Part shown: piece by piece, positions 27,967 through 35,872 of the stretch | Position numbering within the stretch: position 1 is the stretch's first letter | Layout: each line of letters opens with the position of its first letter | Source of the DNA: Chishuiella changwenlii | GTDB taxonomy: Bacteria; Bacteroidota; Bacteroidia; Flavobacteriales; Weeksellaceae | Direction: 5' to 3' | DNA length: 64,000 nt | NCBI RefSeq assembly: GCF_900142565.1 | Contig: NZ_FRBH01000008.1 | Location: forward strand, 62,001-126,000 | Translations under genes and position numbers: made by a program | Notes under the pieces: model-generated | The model's database searches: none | What the model saw: the letters and a program-made list of their open reading frames with translations, nothing else | Told to the model about the DNA's origin: nothing

Positions 27967-29271
27967 ATGGCTACACTAAAATTTGTTTTGTTAAACAAAA
28001 CAGACAATGCACAGATATATTTAAGATTTTCAGTAAACCGACAAATCAACTTAAGAAGAAAAGTAGGTTTATCAATAAATGCGAAAGACTGGAGTACTAC
28101 AACTAATCTTCCTAAAACAAATAACGAAACGAATAAACTTTTAAAAAATAAACTCGAAAGACTTTCATTGTTTGTAAATGAACAATTCAATGAAGATAGC
28201 ACGAAGGGTACTGTAATAAATAATGATTGGTTAACCTCTATTATCGATAAGTGTTTTAATAGAGTTGAAAAAACGGATCTTTCGATATTCGTAAACTATA
28301 TTCAGTACATTATAGATAATGCATCAACAAGAGAGCAGCGTAACGGTAAAATTGGAATATCAGTAGGTACTGTAAAAAATTACAGAATGTTTAAAAACAT
28401 TATTGCTGAATATGAAAAGACAATCAAAAAAACAATTCTGTTTAGTGATTTAGAAAAGTCATTTACTGATCGTTTTAAAGTATGGTTATTGAATGAAAAA
28501 AAATACACTATCAATTATACTGGTAAGCAATTTGAACACATTAAGAGTGTTTGCGTTTCAGCCTCAAAGGATAATATAACAGTAACTAATAATTCAATTA
28601 CTTTAAAAGGTTTTAGACAGAATGATAAAGAAAGATATATCCATACTTTATCATTTGATGATTTAGATAAAATTTACAATACTGAAATGCCTACACCTCA
28701 TCTGAAAGAGGTTAAAAAGTGGTTGTTAATAGGTTGTTATATTGGTCAACGTGGCGGCGATTTATTAAACCTAACATCAAACAATATTCGAATAAAAGAT
28801 AATGCAGTCTATTTTGATTTAATTCAACAAAAAACCGAAAAATTCGTAACTATTCCAGTATTGAAAGATTATGTAATTGATATTATATTAAATGACTTCC
28901 CTAAAAAAATATCTTTAAATAAAATCAATACTCATATTCAAAAAGTTTGTGAATTAGCCAAAATTGATGAGATTGTAAAAGGCTATGTCATAGATGAAAA
29001 TAATAGAAAAAAACTTCTGACTTCATTATCGAAATATAAATTCATTACTTCTCATTCTTTTAGAAGGTCCTTTGCAACTAATTTTTATCGAAAAATGCCT
29101 ACACCTGTATTAATTGGAATTACTGGACATAGCGAGGAGAAAATGTTTTTGAAGTATATTAATCAAAAGGCAGATAAAGACGCGAATGCAGATGCCTTTG
29201 CTATGTATTACGCTCAAATGATGAAAAAAGAAGAACCAGTATTAAGATTAATTAAATCAAATAATCATTAA
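27967..29271 (+). CDS. Tyrosine recombinase (integrase)
   Basis: Catalyses island insertion into and excision from tRNA-Leu. It has 434 residues from ATG 27967; a TTG at 27943 is in frame, but MATLKFVLLNK is the usual start of this family. The N-terminal arm-binding domain (ATLKFVLLNKTDNAQIYLRF) is followed by a SAM-like core-binding domain at about 100-200. In the catalytic domain the visible active-site residues are Arg in IGQRGGD, His-x-x-Arg in TSHSFRRSFATN, His in GITGHSEEKMF and Tyr in KYINQK. Integrases of this type dominate Bacteroidota islands. It lies 206 nt inside the left end. Confidence 0.95.
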   Translation: MATLKFVLLNKTDNAQIYLRFSVNRQINLRRKVGLSINAKDWSTTTNLPKTNNETNKLLKNKLERLSLFVNEQFNEDSTKGTVINNDWLTSIIDKCFNRVEKTDLSIFVNYIQYIIDNASTREQRNGKIGISVGTVKNYRMFKNIIAEYEKTIKKTILFSDLEKSFTDRFKVWLLNEKKYTINYTGKQFEHIKSVCVSASKDNITVTNNSITLKGFRQNDKERYIHTLSFDDLDKIYNTEMPTPHLKEVKKWLLIGCYIGQRGGDLLNLTSNNIRIKDNAVYFDLIQQKTEKFVTIPVLKDYVIDIILNDFPKKISLNKINTHIQKVCELAKIDEIVKGYVIDENNRKKLLTSLSKYKFITSHSFRRSFATNFYRKMPTPVLIGITGHSEEKMFLKYINQKADKDANADAFAMYYAQMMKKEEPVLRLIKSNNH

Positions 29272-29310
29272 TACTTACGAGAGTTAAAATAAAGTTAAAA
29301 AACGATTCCA

Positions 29311-29350
29311 TGAGTTACTAAAATTACTTCAAATTACCTCGAATTACTTC
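29311..29350. repeat. Four 10-bp tandem repeats downstream of integrase
   Basis: Four in-phase decamers: TGAGTTACTA, AAATTACTTC, AAATTACCTC, GAATTACTTC. One helical turn each, so a bound protein would contact one DNA face. They lie in the 442-nt gap between the integrase and the excisionase-like genes, a common place for Xis or regulator binding. Confidence 0.55.
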
Positions 29351-29566
29351 AAATGAAAATTGGAAAAATTGGTAAAAAATGTAATTAATTGTTGAAAAGT
29401 GTTAGGTTTTAAGTTTTGTTTAACATTTATAAAATATGACAAAACTCAATTTTTTTTTTAACAAGAAAGTGTGCATACATTTGAACAAGAAATAAATAAT
29501 AAAAGAAAATACTTTTAAAAATAAATATAAAAAGGCAACAAATTAGAAATTCATTGCCCGTGTTGT

Positions 29567-29605
29567 AATAATATTTGGATTGTTTGGCGACGTACAAATA
29601 TTATT
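29567..29605. repeat. 11-bp perfect inverted repeat upstream of the excisionase-like genes
   Basis: AATAATATTTG (29567-29577) pairs with CAAATATTATT (29595-29605) around a 17-nt loop containing TTTGGCGACGTA. No T-run follows, so it is not a terminator. It could be an operator, a nick site or a structured leader. The rest of 29272-29713 holds only the decamer repeats and AT-rich promoter-like sequence. Confidence 0.45.
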
Positions 29606-29713
29606 TATAAACAAAACTAAGTATATGTATACTATTTCCAAAACATTTAGGTGTATTTGTGAATATTTTAGTTTTTTAACACTTCTAATATTGTTGCTCA
29701 TAAAATCTTAATT

Positions 29714-30016
29714 ATGAGTGCAGAATCTAAACAAATTCAATTTATCGGAATTGATCCAACAGAATTAATCCAACAGCTAAAAACTTCTTTAATAGCTGAA
29801 ATTATTCCTCATTTAGAAATTAAAAAACCTAACAATGATTTGGGTTTATTATCAAGAAATGAAGTAATGAATTTGCTAAATATAAGTTCATCAACTTTAT
29901 CAAGGTGGCAAAAAGACAATGTTATCCCTTTTATAAAAATTGGAGAAGGTGAAAGTTGTAAAGTTTTCTTTAAACGTTCTGAAATAGAAACAATGTTAAA
30001 CATTAAATCTAATTAA
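29714..30016 (+). CDS. Excisionase-like helix-turn-helix protein
   Basis: 100 residues. The C-terminal half is a MerR/Xis-type winged helix: LLSRNEVMNLLNISSSTLSRWQKDNVIPFIKIGEG, then RSEIETML. The N-terminus (IDPTELIQQLKTSLIAEIIPHLE) is a helical oligomerisation stretch. Such proteins follow integrases on Bacteroidota islands and act as excisionases or regulators. The next paralogue starts 1 nt after its stop. Confidence 0.8.
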   Translation: MSAESKQIQFIGIDPTELIQQLKTSLIAEIIPHLEIKKPNNDLGLLSRNEVMNLLNISSSTLSRWQKDNVIPFIKIGEGESCKVFFKRSEIETMLNIKSN

Positions 30017-30017
30017 T

Positions 30018-30293
30018 ATGAGACAAGAGTTTTTCATTTTAACTAAAGAACAATTGCAAGAAGAAATCCAAGACGGATTAAAAGCACAATTAATTGAGTT
30101 TGCAAAGAACTTTCAACCGAAAGAGCCAAACGAGTATTTAACTCGTCAAGAGGTTGTTGATATGCTACAAATTACATTCGGTACATTAAATAACTGGTGC
30201 AAGAATGGTAAACTAAAACCATTAGGAATCGGATCTCGTATCTACTTCTTACGTTCTGAGGTTGAGAAAAGTTTAAAACCAATAACACTTTGA
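30018..30293 (+). CDS. Excisionase-like helix-turn-helix protein, second copy
   Basis: 91 residues, same design as the gene before it: helical N-terminus (TKEQLQEEIQDGLKAQLIEFAK) and a C-terminal HTH_17 domain (YLTRQEVVDMLQITFGTLNNWCKNGKLKPLGIG). It starts 1 nt downstream, so the pair is translationally coupled. The two share the fold but differ widely, suggesting distinct sites or a heterodimer. A GAGGC/GCCTC hairpin follows at about 30310-30332. Confidence 0.8.
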   Translation: MRQEFFILTKEQLQEEIQDGLKAQLIEFAKNFQPKEPNEYLTRQEVVDMLQITFGTLNNWCKNGKLKPLGIGSRIYFLRSEVEKSLKPITL

Positions 30294-30382
30294 TTTATAA
30301 ACAAAAAAAGAGGCTCGATAAAACGCGCCTCAATTGTTCAATTTTAAATATTACTGGTAACGTAATATTTTAGTCAAAGTTA

Positions 30383-31327
30383 ATGATTATGGTTGACTTA
30401 CTAAAACTAAGAACCTCGAATAATCTAATAATCAATAAGCTATTAATACACCCCGATTTTTTAGAATGTAAACCAATTAACAATTATTACACATCACTCA
30501 AACAAAAGGACGGTTTTAAAATTGGTCTACACTTTAGAAAAGCGATCGAGAAAGGTTTTACAATTGGGTATGGTTATGTAGATGTTTTAGTTAGTCCACA
30601 TTATCACAAAAATAATTACCAACATAACGGAGATGATTTTACTCCTTTGGAGTGTATTAAATCGATTAATGAAATATTAGATTATCTAGAAATTGAAAAG
30701 GAGGCAAGAAAAGAGTTACAAGTCGTAAATATTGAATTCGGTTTAAATATTATTCCTAACTCAGATGCTCAATTAATCTTTGACGGTTTACTTCTTTACA
30801 AGCGTTCTAAATTCAGTATTAAGTATGATGATATTGAAACGTTTAAAATATCCGAAGCAACTAAATACAAAGAGATTAAGGCATACTTAAAAGGTTTACA
30901 ATTCTTAGATTATCCAGCTTACAACATTGATAAAAATACATTAAGGTTTGAAGTAAGAAGTAAAGAATCTAAAAAAATAAAATCTCTAGGAATATACTCT
31001 ATTTATGATCTACTGAAAATTGAAATTTACGAAATGTTGTTTAAAGAATTATTGAGCGAATGGGATTTAGTATTGCTTGTAAACTTACAAATTGATAAAT
31101 CTCAAATTAAGGAAAAGGATATTGCTTTTTTGGATGATTGTAATAGTCTTGAATATTGGGAAGATTTAATGAATTCAAAGCATAGAAATACTTATTTAAT
31201 TAACAAGAAAAAGTATTTCAAAATCTTATTAATTAAAAACAATTTTCATACTGAGATTAAAGCCAAAATGACGGAAAAAATAAATATTTTTTTTAATGTG
31301 CAAATTCCACACAGAGAACCTGCATAA
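30383..31327 (+). CDS. Phage/plasmid replication initiator-like protein (G2P-like)
   Basis: 314 residues. Patterns recall rolling-circle initiators of filamentous phages and small Bacteroidota elements: VDVLVSPHYHKNNYQHNGDDFT (70-91) has an H-x-H like the HUH metal site. VNIEFGLNI follows near 117. IKAYLKGLQF then NTLRFEVRSK (about 175-200) resembles the LYDKG...LRFE block that carries the nicking tyrosine. Start codons at 30383 and 30389 are both possible. A long inverted repeat overlaps its 3' end. No structural-protein genes follow. The assignment rests on motif likeness without an alignment. Confidence 0.55.
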   Translation: MIMVDLLKLRTSNNLIINKLLIHPDFLECKPINNYYTSLKQKDGFKIGLHFRKAIEKGFTIGYGYVDVLVSPHYHKNNYQHNGDDFTPLECIKSINEILDYLEIEKEARKELQVVNIEFGLNIIPNSDAQLIFDGLLLYKRSKFSIKYDDIETFKISEATKYKEIKAYLKGLQFLDYPAYNIDKNTLRFEVRSKESKKIKSLGIYSIYDLLKIEIYEMLFKELLSEWDLVLLVNLQIDKSQIKEKDIAFLDDCNSLEYWEDLMNSKHRNTYLINKKKYFKILLIKNNFHTEIKAKMTEKINIFFNVQIPHREPA

Positions 31328-31377
31328 AAAGGCGATTTATAAAAATGCTCCACTGATAAACGTGGAATTTGCACATT
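31295..31377. repeat. 16-bp perfect inverted repeat at the end of the initiator gene
   Basis: AATGTGCAAATTCCAC (31295-31310) is the exact reverse complement of GTGGAATTTGCACATT (31362-31377), separated by 51 nt. The left arm lies in the last codons of the initiator gene. A T-run follows the right arm. It could be a terminator or a replication origin/nick region. Confidence 0.6.
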
Positions 31378-31533
31378 TTTTCAATTAAAAAAAGAAAAAA
31401 ATAACGCTAAAAATGAAAAAAGTAGTGTTAAAAATGAGAAGTTAGAAGAGTATAAAATAGTATCCGAAAAATAAGTTTTGATGATAGAATGAAAGAGCAA
31501 TTAAAATCAATCAATTTTTTAATTAAAATAATC

Positions 31534-32145
31534 ATGGAAGAAAATACAACAAAAAGATTTGAGTTAATAAAAATCAATCAATCAGAAAAAGGAAACAAAA
31601 CAGTATCAGCAAGAGAATTGCACGAATTTCTGAAAAGTAAACAAGATTTTTCAACATGGATCAAGAAGCGTATTAAAGCTTACGGATTTATCGAGGGTAG
31701 AGATTTTACGCTCCATAGATTGATGGAACGTAAAGTTTGGAAGCATGAATATGTAATCAGTATAAACATGGCTAAAGAATTGGCTATGGTAGAAAAAACA
31801 GAAGCAGGAAGAAGTATCCGAAATTATTTTATTGAAGTTGAGAAACATTACCAGGAAATTGCAACACCTAAGCAAATAACAGAATTAAGTAACCGACTTA
31901 AAAAAGTAGAAGAAAAGCAAATCAACTTTATCAATGATTGGTCGGTTGATAGATTTCTGAGAACAAACGGAGTATTTAAAAAACTTACAGTTACAGAAAG
32001 GCAACAGCTTGGTAAATTATGCACTAAGGAGTATAAAAAAATAACTGGTAATCTACCGAAGAAAGTACAGCACCCCTCTTATGTAAACGGTCAAAATGTT
32101 TACCCTTATGAGTTGATTAGTAAAATGTATTCATCAAAATTTTAA
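31534..32145 (+). CDS. AntA/AntB-type antirepressor
   Basis: 203 residues from ATG 31534 (an upstream ATG at 31489 adds 15 weak residues). The AntA/AntB domain spans about 15-105 after this start: VSARELHEFLKSKQDFSTW, RDFTLHRL, HEYVISINMAKELAMVEKTEAGR, RNYFIEVEKHYQE. Phage antirepressors with this domain inactivate repressors to trigger induction. A C-terminal coiled region and basic tail (KKVQHPSYVNG) follow. It supports a phage-satellite origin of the island. The next gene begins 9 nt on. Confidence 0.85.
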   Translation: MEENTTKRFELIKINQSEKGNKTVSARELHEFLKSKQDFSTWIKKRIKAYGFIEGRDFTLHRLMERKVWKHEYVISINMAKELAMVEKTEAGRSIRNYFIEVEKHYQEIATPKQITELSNRLKKVEEKQINFINDWSVDRFLRTNGVFKKLTVTERQQLGKLCTKEYKKITGNLPKKVQHPSYVNGQNVYPYELISKMYSSKF

Positions 32146-32154
32146 TCCTGCACT

Positions 32155-32892
32155 ATGACAAAGCGAGAGATTAAACAATACTTTTTAAGTTTAGAAGAAG
32201 AATCAAAGCAAGATTTTTACAATTCAATAGTTTGTCGATTTGGATCTAGTGATGATATGATCCATTTAAACAATTCAGAATTTTTCGAAACTCAGTTTTT
32301 AAATTTATCAGATATCGAACAATCGAAAAGCGATAACAGTTACATCGACAAGGATAAGTATATTAAGATGATTGAATACAAAAAACTTGAAACCTCAACC
32401 AATATCATGAAGTTAATTGATTTAAAAATTCTAATTGACGTTACTAGAGAAAATATTGCTGAGGTCTTACAAATGGGATTAATTCAAAATAATGTTAATA
32501 AATCAAAAATTAGCGACTTTAATTCAAAATCCATACATACACACCAACAAGATGGAGAAAGTTCAAAAAATGTCAATAAGGTTAGGTTAAAAAGACAATT
32601 CGATGGACGAGGAGAAGTAAAAGGATTTAGATTTAATCAAATTGCACGAAATGACTTTGCAGTGATTTATGAAAAAGTTTATGGAAGTTATATTAAAAAA
32701 ACTTTTGAAGTATTTGAAATAAAAGTAAATACTAAGTTCAACATCGAGAGTTATCCCAAATCTAAATCATTTGGTTACTGGGCATGGGAAATTGACACTC
32801 TGGAAAATGCAGTACACAAATTTCATGAAATTACTAAGAGAGTAAAGGAGAGAAAAAGGGAGCGTCCGACCAGTACGCACACACACGTGTAG
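32155..32892 (+). CDS. Hypothetical island protein
   Basis: 245 residues; no family recognised. The N-terminal third is helical (TKREIKQYFLSLEEESKQDFYNS), a Ser/Asn-rich linker covers about 115-150, and the C-terminal domain (about 150-230) looks folded, with many aromatics (FRFNQIARNDFAVIYEKVYG, KSFGYWAWEIDTLENAV). It ends in a basic tail. It starts 9 nt after the antirepressor stop, so it may work with it in control or replication. Confidence 0.55.
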   Translation: MTKREIKQYFLSLEEESKQDFYNSIVCRFGSSDDMIHLNNSEFFETQFLNLSDIEQSKSDNSYIDKDKYIKMIEYKKLETSTNIMKLIDLKILIDVTRENIAEVLQMGLIQNNVNKSKISDFNSKSIHTHQQDGESSKNVNKVRLKRQFDGRGEVKGFRFNQIARNDFAVIYEKVYGSYIKKTFEVFEIKVNTKFNIESYPKSKSFGYWAWEIDTLENAVHKFHEITKRVKERKRERPTSTHTHV

Positions 32893-32919
32893 GCGTTATA
32901 TAGGTCGATAAAAAATAAA

Positions 32920-32942
32920 CCCTACATAATAGTAGGGCTTGT
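32920..32942. terminator. Weak bidirectional hairpin between convergent genes
   Basis: CCCTAC pairs with GTAGGG around a 6-nt loop, with A-rich and T-rich flanks. It lies between the hypothetical gene and the XRE regulator. Confidence 0.5.
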
Positions 32943-32943
32943 T

Positions 32944-33213
32944 TTACTTCTTGATTTTTCCAATAGGAATATAAGATCCATCTTTGAAAATATACAAGGT
33001 TTCAAGTTCTTCCGGTTCTTTAGTCGAATTAAATAAGTCTTTGATATCAACATCAAGAACTTCGGCAATTTGGATTAATAAATCAAACCTTGGTTGTGTT
33101 CTACCTGTAGACATAAAACTGATAGTGTTTTCTGTAACATTAACTTTTTCAGCTAATTCTTTACCAGTCAATCCTTTTTCTTTTAGAACTTCTTTCAATC
33201 TTAAAATTTCCAT
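32944..33213 (-). CDS. XRE-family transcriptional repressor
   Basis: 89 residues. The HTH_3 domain covers 1-60 (LRLKEVLKEKGLTGKELAEKVNVTENTISFMSTGRTQPRFDLLIQIAEVLDVDIKDLF). A short C-terminal tail has no peptidase site, so it is not a LexA/CI self-cleaving repressor. It diverges from the 33359 gene across 145 nt containing three operator-like sites, pointing to control of itself and that small operon. The AntA-type protein encoded nearby could be its antagonist. Confidence 0.85.
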   Translation of the reverse strand: MEILRLKEVLKEKGLTGKELAEKVNVTENTISFMSTGRTQPRFDLLIQIAEVLDVDIKDLFNSTKEPEELETLYIFKDGSYIPIGKIKK

Positions 33214-33239
33214 AAGTAAAGTTTTAACAAATATACTAA

Positions 33240-33345
33240 AATCTAAACGTTATTATGATTATTTTGAAAAAATGTAAATAATATTTGTATTTAATGTAAA
33301 TAACTTTTAGATTTGTCGTATTAAAATACAAATAACTTTTAGATT
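33240..33345. promoter_or_regulatory. Three operator-like repeats in the XRE divergent promoter region
   Basis: AAATAACTTTTAGATT occurs at 33298-33313 and again, identical, at 33330-33345 (32 nt apart, three helical turns). An inverted near-copy AATCTAAACGTTATT is at 33240-33254, next to the XRE gene. The middle copy overlaps a -7 promoter element. Confidence 0.65.
33284..33315 (+). promoter_or_regulatory. Promoter for the 33359 operon
   Basis: TTTG at 33284-33287 and TAGATTTG at 33308-33315 with a 20-nt spacer match the Bacteroidota primary-sigma consensus (TTTG, TAnnTTTG). The -7 element lies inside an XRE operator-like site, so repressor binding would block it. Confidence 0.6.
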
Positions 33346-33358
33346 ACATTAATAACAC

Positions 33359-33697
33359 ATGAATACAGCAATAACTTTAATACAAACAGCAGAACAATCT
33401 AATCAACTAGATGAGGTTCTTTACTTAAATCCCAAAAATAAAAAGTGGTTAATTGATTCACTTAGCAACAATAGAAAGTTTGAATTTTTAATGTTCAACC
33501 TTTGGAAAACAAGAGGAATTATTTATAATATTCTCCAGGATAATTACGATAAAAAAACTGGGACATATTTAAATAATGTTGAAAAGAATTTTGGAAATCA
33601 ATTTCATGCAATCAATAATTTAATAGGTATTTTATTAGATGGTACTGATTGGAATCAATCGCTATTCGTAAACAATGAACCCACTGAAAAACTTTAA
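33359..33697 (+). CDS. Hypothetical small island protein
   Basis: 112 residues, cytosolic, helical, no family recognised. Features are a Asn-rich core (LNPKNKKWLIDSLSNNRKFEFL) and NLIGILLDGTDWNQSLF near the end. It is the first gene after the XRE-controlled promoter and is followed after 5 nt by another small gene. The position suggests an early or regulated island function. Confidence 0.6.
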   Translation: MNTAITLIQTAEQSNQLDEVLYLNPKNKKWLIDSLSNNRKFEFLMFNLWKTRGIIYNILQDNYDKKTGTYLNNVEKNFGNQFHAINNLIGILLDGTDWNQSLFVNNEPTEKL

Positions 33698-33702
33698 AAA
33701 TA

Positions 33703-33987
33703 ATGAGTGAAAATATAAGTGATTGGGAGGTAATCCAAGGAATGGAACAACGTAATAAAGATTTATTTATTGATGATATAGCTAGATTAAATCAAAACAA
33801 TCATTTGATTGATTACTCAAAAGGAGGGTTTGCAGAAATATTTGGTGTTTATGTTAGGAGTGAAGAGTTTAAAAGACTAGATGAGGAAAGGAAACTCGAA
33901 ATATTAGAGACTCAATTTGCAATATATGATTTATTCAAATATATTGATGACTTTACTGAGAATTATGGAATTGGAAAGTATAGCTAA
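33703..33987 (+). CDS. Hypothetical small acidic island protein
   Basis: 94 residues, acidic, predicted helical (EEFKRLDEERKLEILETQFAIYDLFKYIDDF is part of it). No family recognised. It begins 5 nt after the previous stop and ends at a strong terminator, so the two form a dicistronic unit controlled from the XRE region. Confidence 0.6.
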   Translation: MSENISDWEVIQGMEQRNKDLFIDDIARLNQNNHLIDYSKGGFAEIFGVYVRSEEFKRLDEERKLEILETQFAIYDLFKYIDDFTENYGIGKYS

Positions 33988-33991
33988 TAAT

Positions 33992-34018
33992 AAAACCTCA
34001 TCTAATTGATGAGGTTTT
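33992..34018. terminator. Bidirectional terminator
   Basis: AAAACCTCATC pairs with GATGAGGTTTT around a 5-nt loop, between convergent genes. The same ACCTCATC...GATGAGGT hairpin type recurs at 38145-38184 and, decayed, near 35928. Confidence 0.8.
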
Positions 34019-34020
34019 AT

Positions 34021-34692
34021 TTAATTCACTAACAATTCAGTTACATTCCCAAATATATCTTCACATTCAAAAGTTAATTCAACTGATTTCATATTTTTTA
34101 TAAATTCATTTAAATCCTTTTTTCCTGTTCCGCTTAAATTTTTCAAACCTGGTTCATATTTACGATTGAAACCTACTTCTAAAATAACATAGTTACTATT
34201 AGAACCTACAAAAAATTTATCTTTTTCAATACTTTTTAACAACTGACTTGATTGCATAATTAAAGCTATCTTATTATAAAAAAATTCAAAATTTTCATAA
34301 AGAATTTCATCATACTTTATGGAATAATTTTTTACTACCAAAGGACCTAAACCAAAATTATTAATAACAACTTTATAACATAAATTCTTATAATCAACTT
34401 CATAATTTATAATCCCTAAAGGTTTAACAGAATCAATTTTATTTTTATTATTTCTATCTTCATCAATTTGACTTAGCTTATAACTTATTTTTATAAGAAA
34501 ATATAAATTAGCTGCTCCAAAAATAAGAGTTGCATAACCTCCAATAAAACTTCCAAAATCAGACCAATTGGTGTTTTTAAGAGATAAACCATTTAATCCA
34601 AATACAAAAAGATATATAATTAATGGAAGGGCTGTTCCAATTAAAATCCATAAAGAGTATTTATTTAACTCTTTTTTAAATTTCTTTTTCAT
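34021..34692 (-). CDS. Two-TM membrane protein paired with AbiH
   Basis: 223 residues. TM segments are at about 13-31 (LWILIGTALPLIIYLFVFG) and 45-68 (FGSFIGGYATLIFGAANLYF). A soluble domain from about 95 looks beta-rich (YKVVINNFGLGPLVVKNYSIKYDEILYE), likely Ig-like. It starts 10 nt after the abiH stop, so both are on one transcript. No family assigned. A role as membrane effector or anchor for AbiH is inference from the pairing. Confidence 0.65.
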   Translation of the reverse strand: MKKKFKKELNKYSLWILIGTALPLIIYLFVFGLNGLSLKNTNWSDFGSFIGGYATLIFGAANLYFLIKISYKLSQIDEDRNNKNKIDSVKPLGIINYEVDYKNLCYKVVINNFGLGPLVVKNYSIKYDEILYENFEFFYNKIALIMQSSQLLKSIEKDKFFVGSNSNYVILEVGFNRKYEPGLKNLSGTGKKDLNEFIKNMKSVELTFECEDIFGNVTELLVN

Positions 34693-34702
34693 ATTAAATA
34701 AT

Positions 34703-35872
34703 CTATTTGATTAACTGTTCACATCTACTTAAATCAACAACACGATCCCTTAGTTTATTTTTATCAGTAAAATTCCTTGCAATATTGGATACTACTTCAA
34801 TATAATTATTCGAGTATTTTTCAGTCTTTTCATCGAACCATTGATAATAAAATGGTTTAATACTGGCACAATTATTATGTTCAAAAATATGATTTAACAA
34901 TGTTCTATCTGTTAAACCACATGAATGCCCCCAAGTAAATACCTGAAAATTATACAGCTCTAAAAAATTTAATACAGATCGATAATTTGATGTTCTTAAG
35001 TAGTTGATTGATTTGATATATTCTAAAACACCTGTAAGTCTTGATTTTTCAATTTTTAAATAATTTTCATCCAATTCATCTCCAAAACCAAATATAATTG
35101 GATTCAATTGATCATTTAAAGTTCCATGTATATTAATGTATTCAATTTTATTCATTATTACACCATTAGTACTATTAGCAAAATATTTACTTATTGTTTT
35201 TGTATAATTGAAATCTAAAATCAATATTTTATCTAAAGCCAATTGTTTTTCTATTCCACGTATTCTAGTTTCTTTACTATTTTTAAATTCTATTGACATG
35301 TCATTTTGACTCACTGGATTATTAGTTAAAAGTGATAATATTCTATTTTCTATATCTTCTTCAATTAAATTATTAGATTTTACAACAATCAATAGATATT
35401 CTTCCAACAAGTTTATTATTCTTTGAAAATCTGAATTAAATTTCTTTATTTCTTTATCAGTTGTTTTTTCATCATTTAATAATCGATTAAGTTCATCATA
35501 AAACATAGTTTCTATGTCTGCCCAGCCTTTTATATATCTTGATTGAATTATCAATTTTAAAAAACTATTTTTATAATTAACACTTCCATAACTAAATGAC
35601 TGATCATTAACATATGAAGTATCTCCAGCAAATAATGGCATAAAAAAGGTGTCATTTGAAGTACTAAAGACTTCTTTAACTTTTTCAAGAGGTATATTTA
35701 TGTTATTATATTTACCTGGAGAATAACTTATATCATTATCTTCATATCTATATCGATTTTCTTCAAGGTATTTATGTTTACTTTCAACAATCCAATCTAT
35801 AAAATCATTATAAGAAGTTTTTAAACCATGTGCTAAATCAAAACCATTTCCAATAAGTATAATTCTATTCAT
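34703..35872 (-). CDS. AbiH-family abortive-infection protein
   Basis: 389 residues, cytosolic. The N-terminus RIILIGNGFDLAHGLKTSYND is the AbiH signature. The middle has ILDFNYTKTISKYF and NIHGTLND (about 210-245), and the end has FTWGHSCGLTDRTLLNHIFE (about 325-345), all typical of the family. AbiH proteins protect against phage by an undefined abortive mechanism; the GNGFDLAHG start resembles a nucleotide-binding loop. It is an anti-phage cargo gene, transcribed with the two-TM gene. Confidence 0.88.
   Translation of the reverse strand: MNRIILIGNGFDLAHGLKTSYNDFIDWIVESKHKYLEENRYRYEDNDISYSPGKYNNINIPLEKVKEVFSTSNDTFFMPLFAGDTSYVNDQSFSYGSVNYKNSFLKLIIQSRYIKGWADIETMFYDELNRLLNDEKTTDKEIKKFNSDFQRIINLLEEYLLIVVKSNNLIEEDIENRILSLLTNNPVSQNDMSIEFKNSKETRIRGIEKQLALDKILILDFNYTKTISKYFANSTNGVIMNKIEYINIHGTLNDQLNPIIFGFGDELDENYLKIEKSRLTGVLEYIKSINYLRTSNYRSVLNFLELYNFQVFTWGHSCGLTDRTLLNHIFEHNNCASIKPFYYQWFDEKTEKYSNNYIEVVSNIARNFTDKNKLRDRVVDLSRCEQLIK

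Noticed and set aside
27840-28202. A 120-codon minus-strand ORF over the integrase start
   Set aside because: It is antisense to the integrase N-terminus and att region and has no protein-like pattern.
30305-30340. GAGGC/GCCTC hairpin as a strong terminator
   Set aside because: Only a 5-bp stem with a long loop and a broken T tract; mentioned with the preceding gene but not called.
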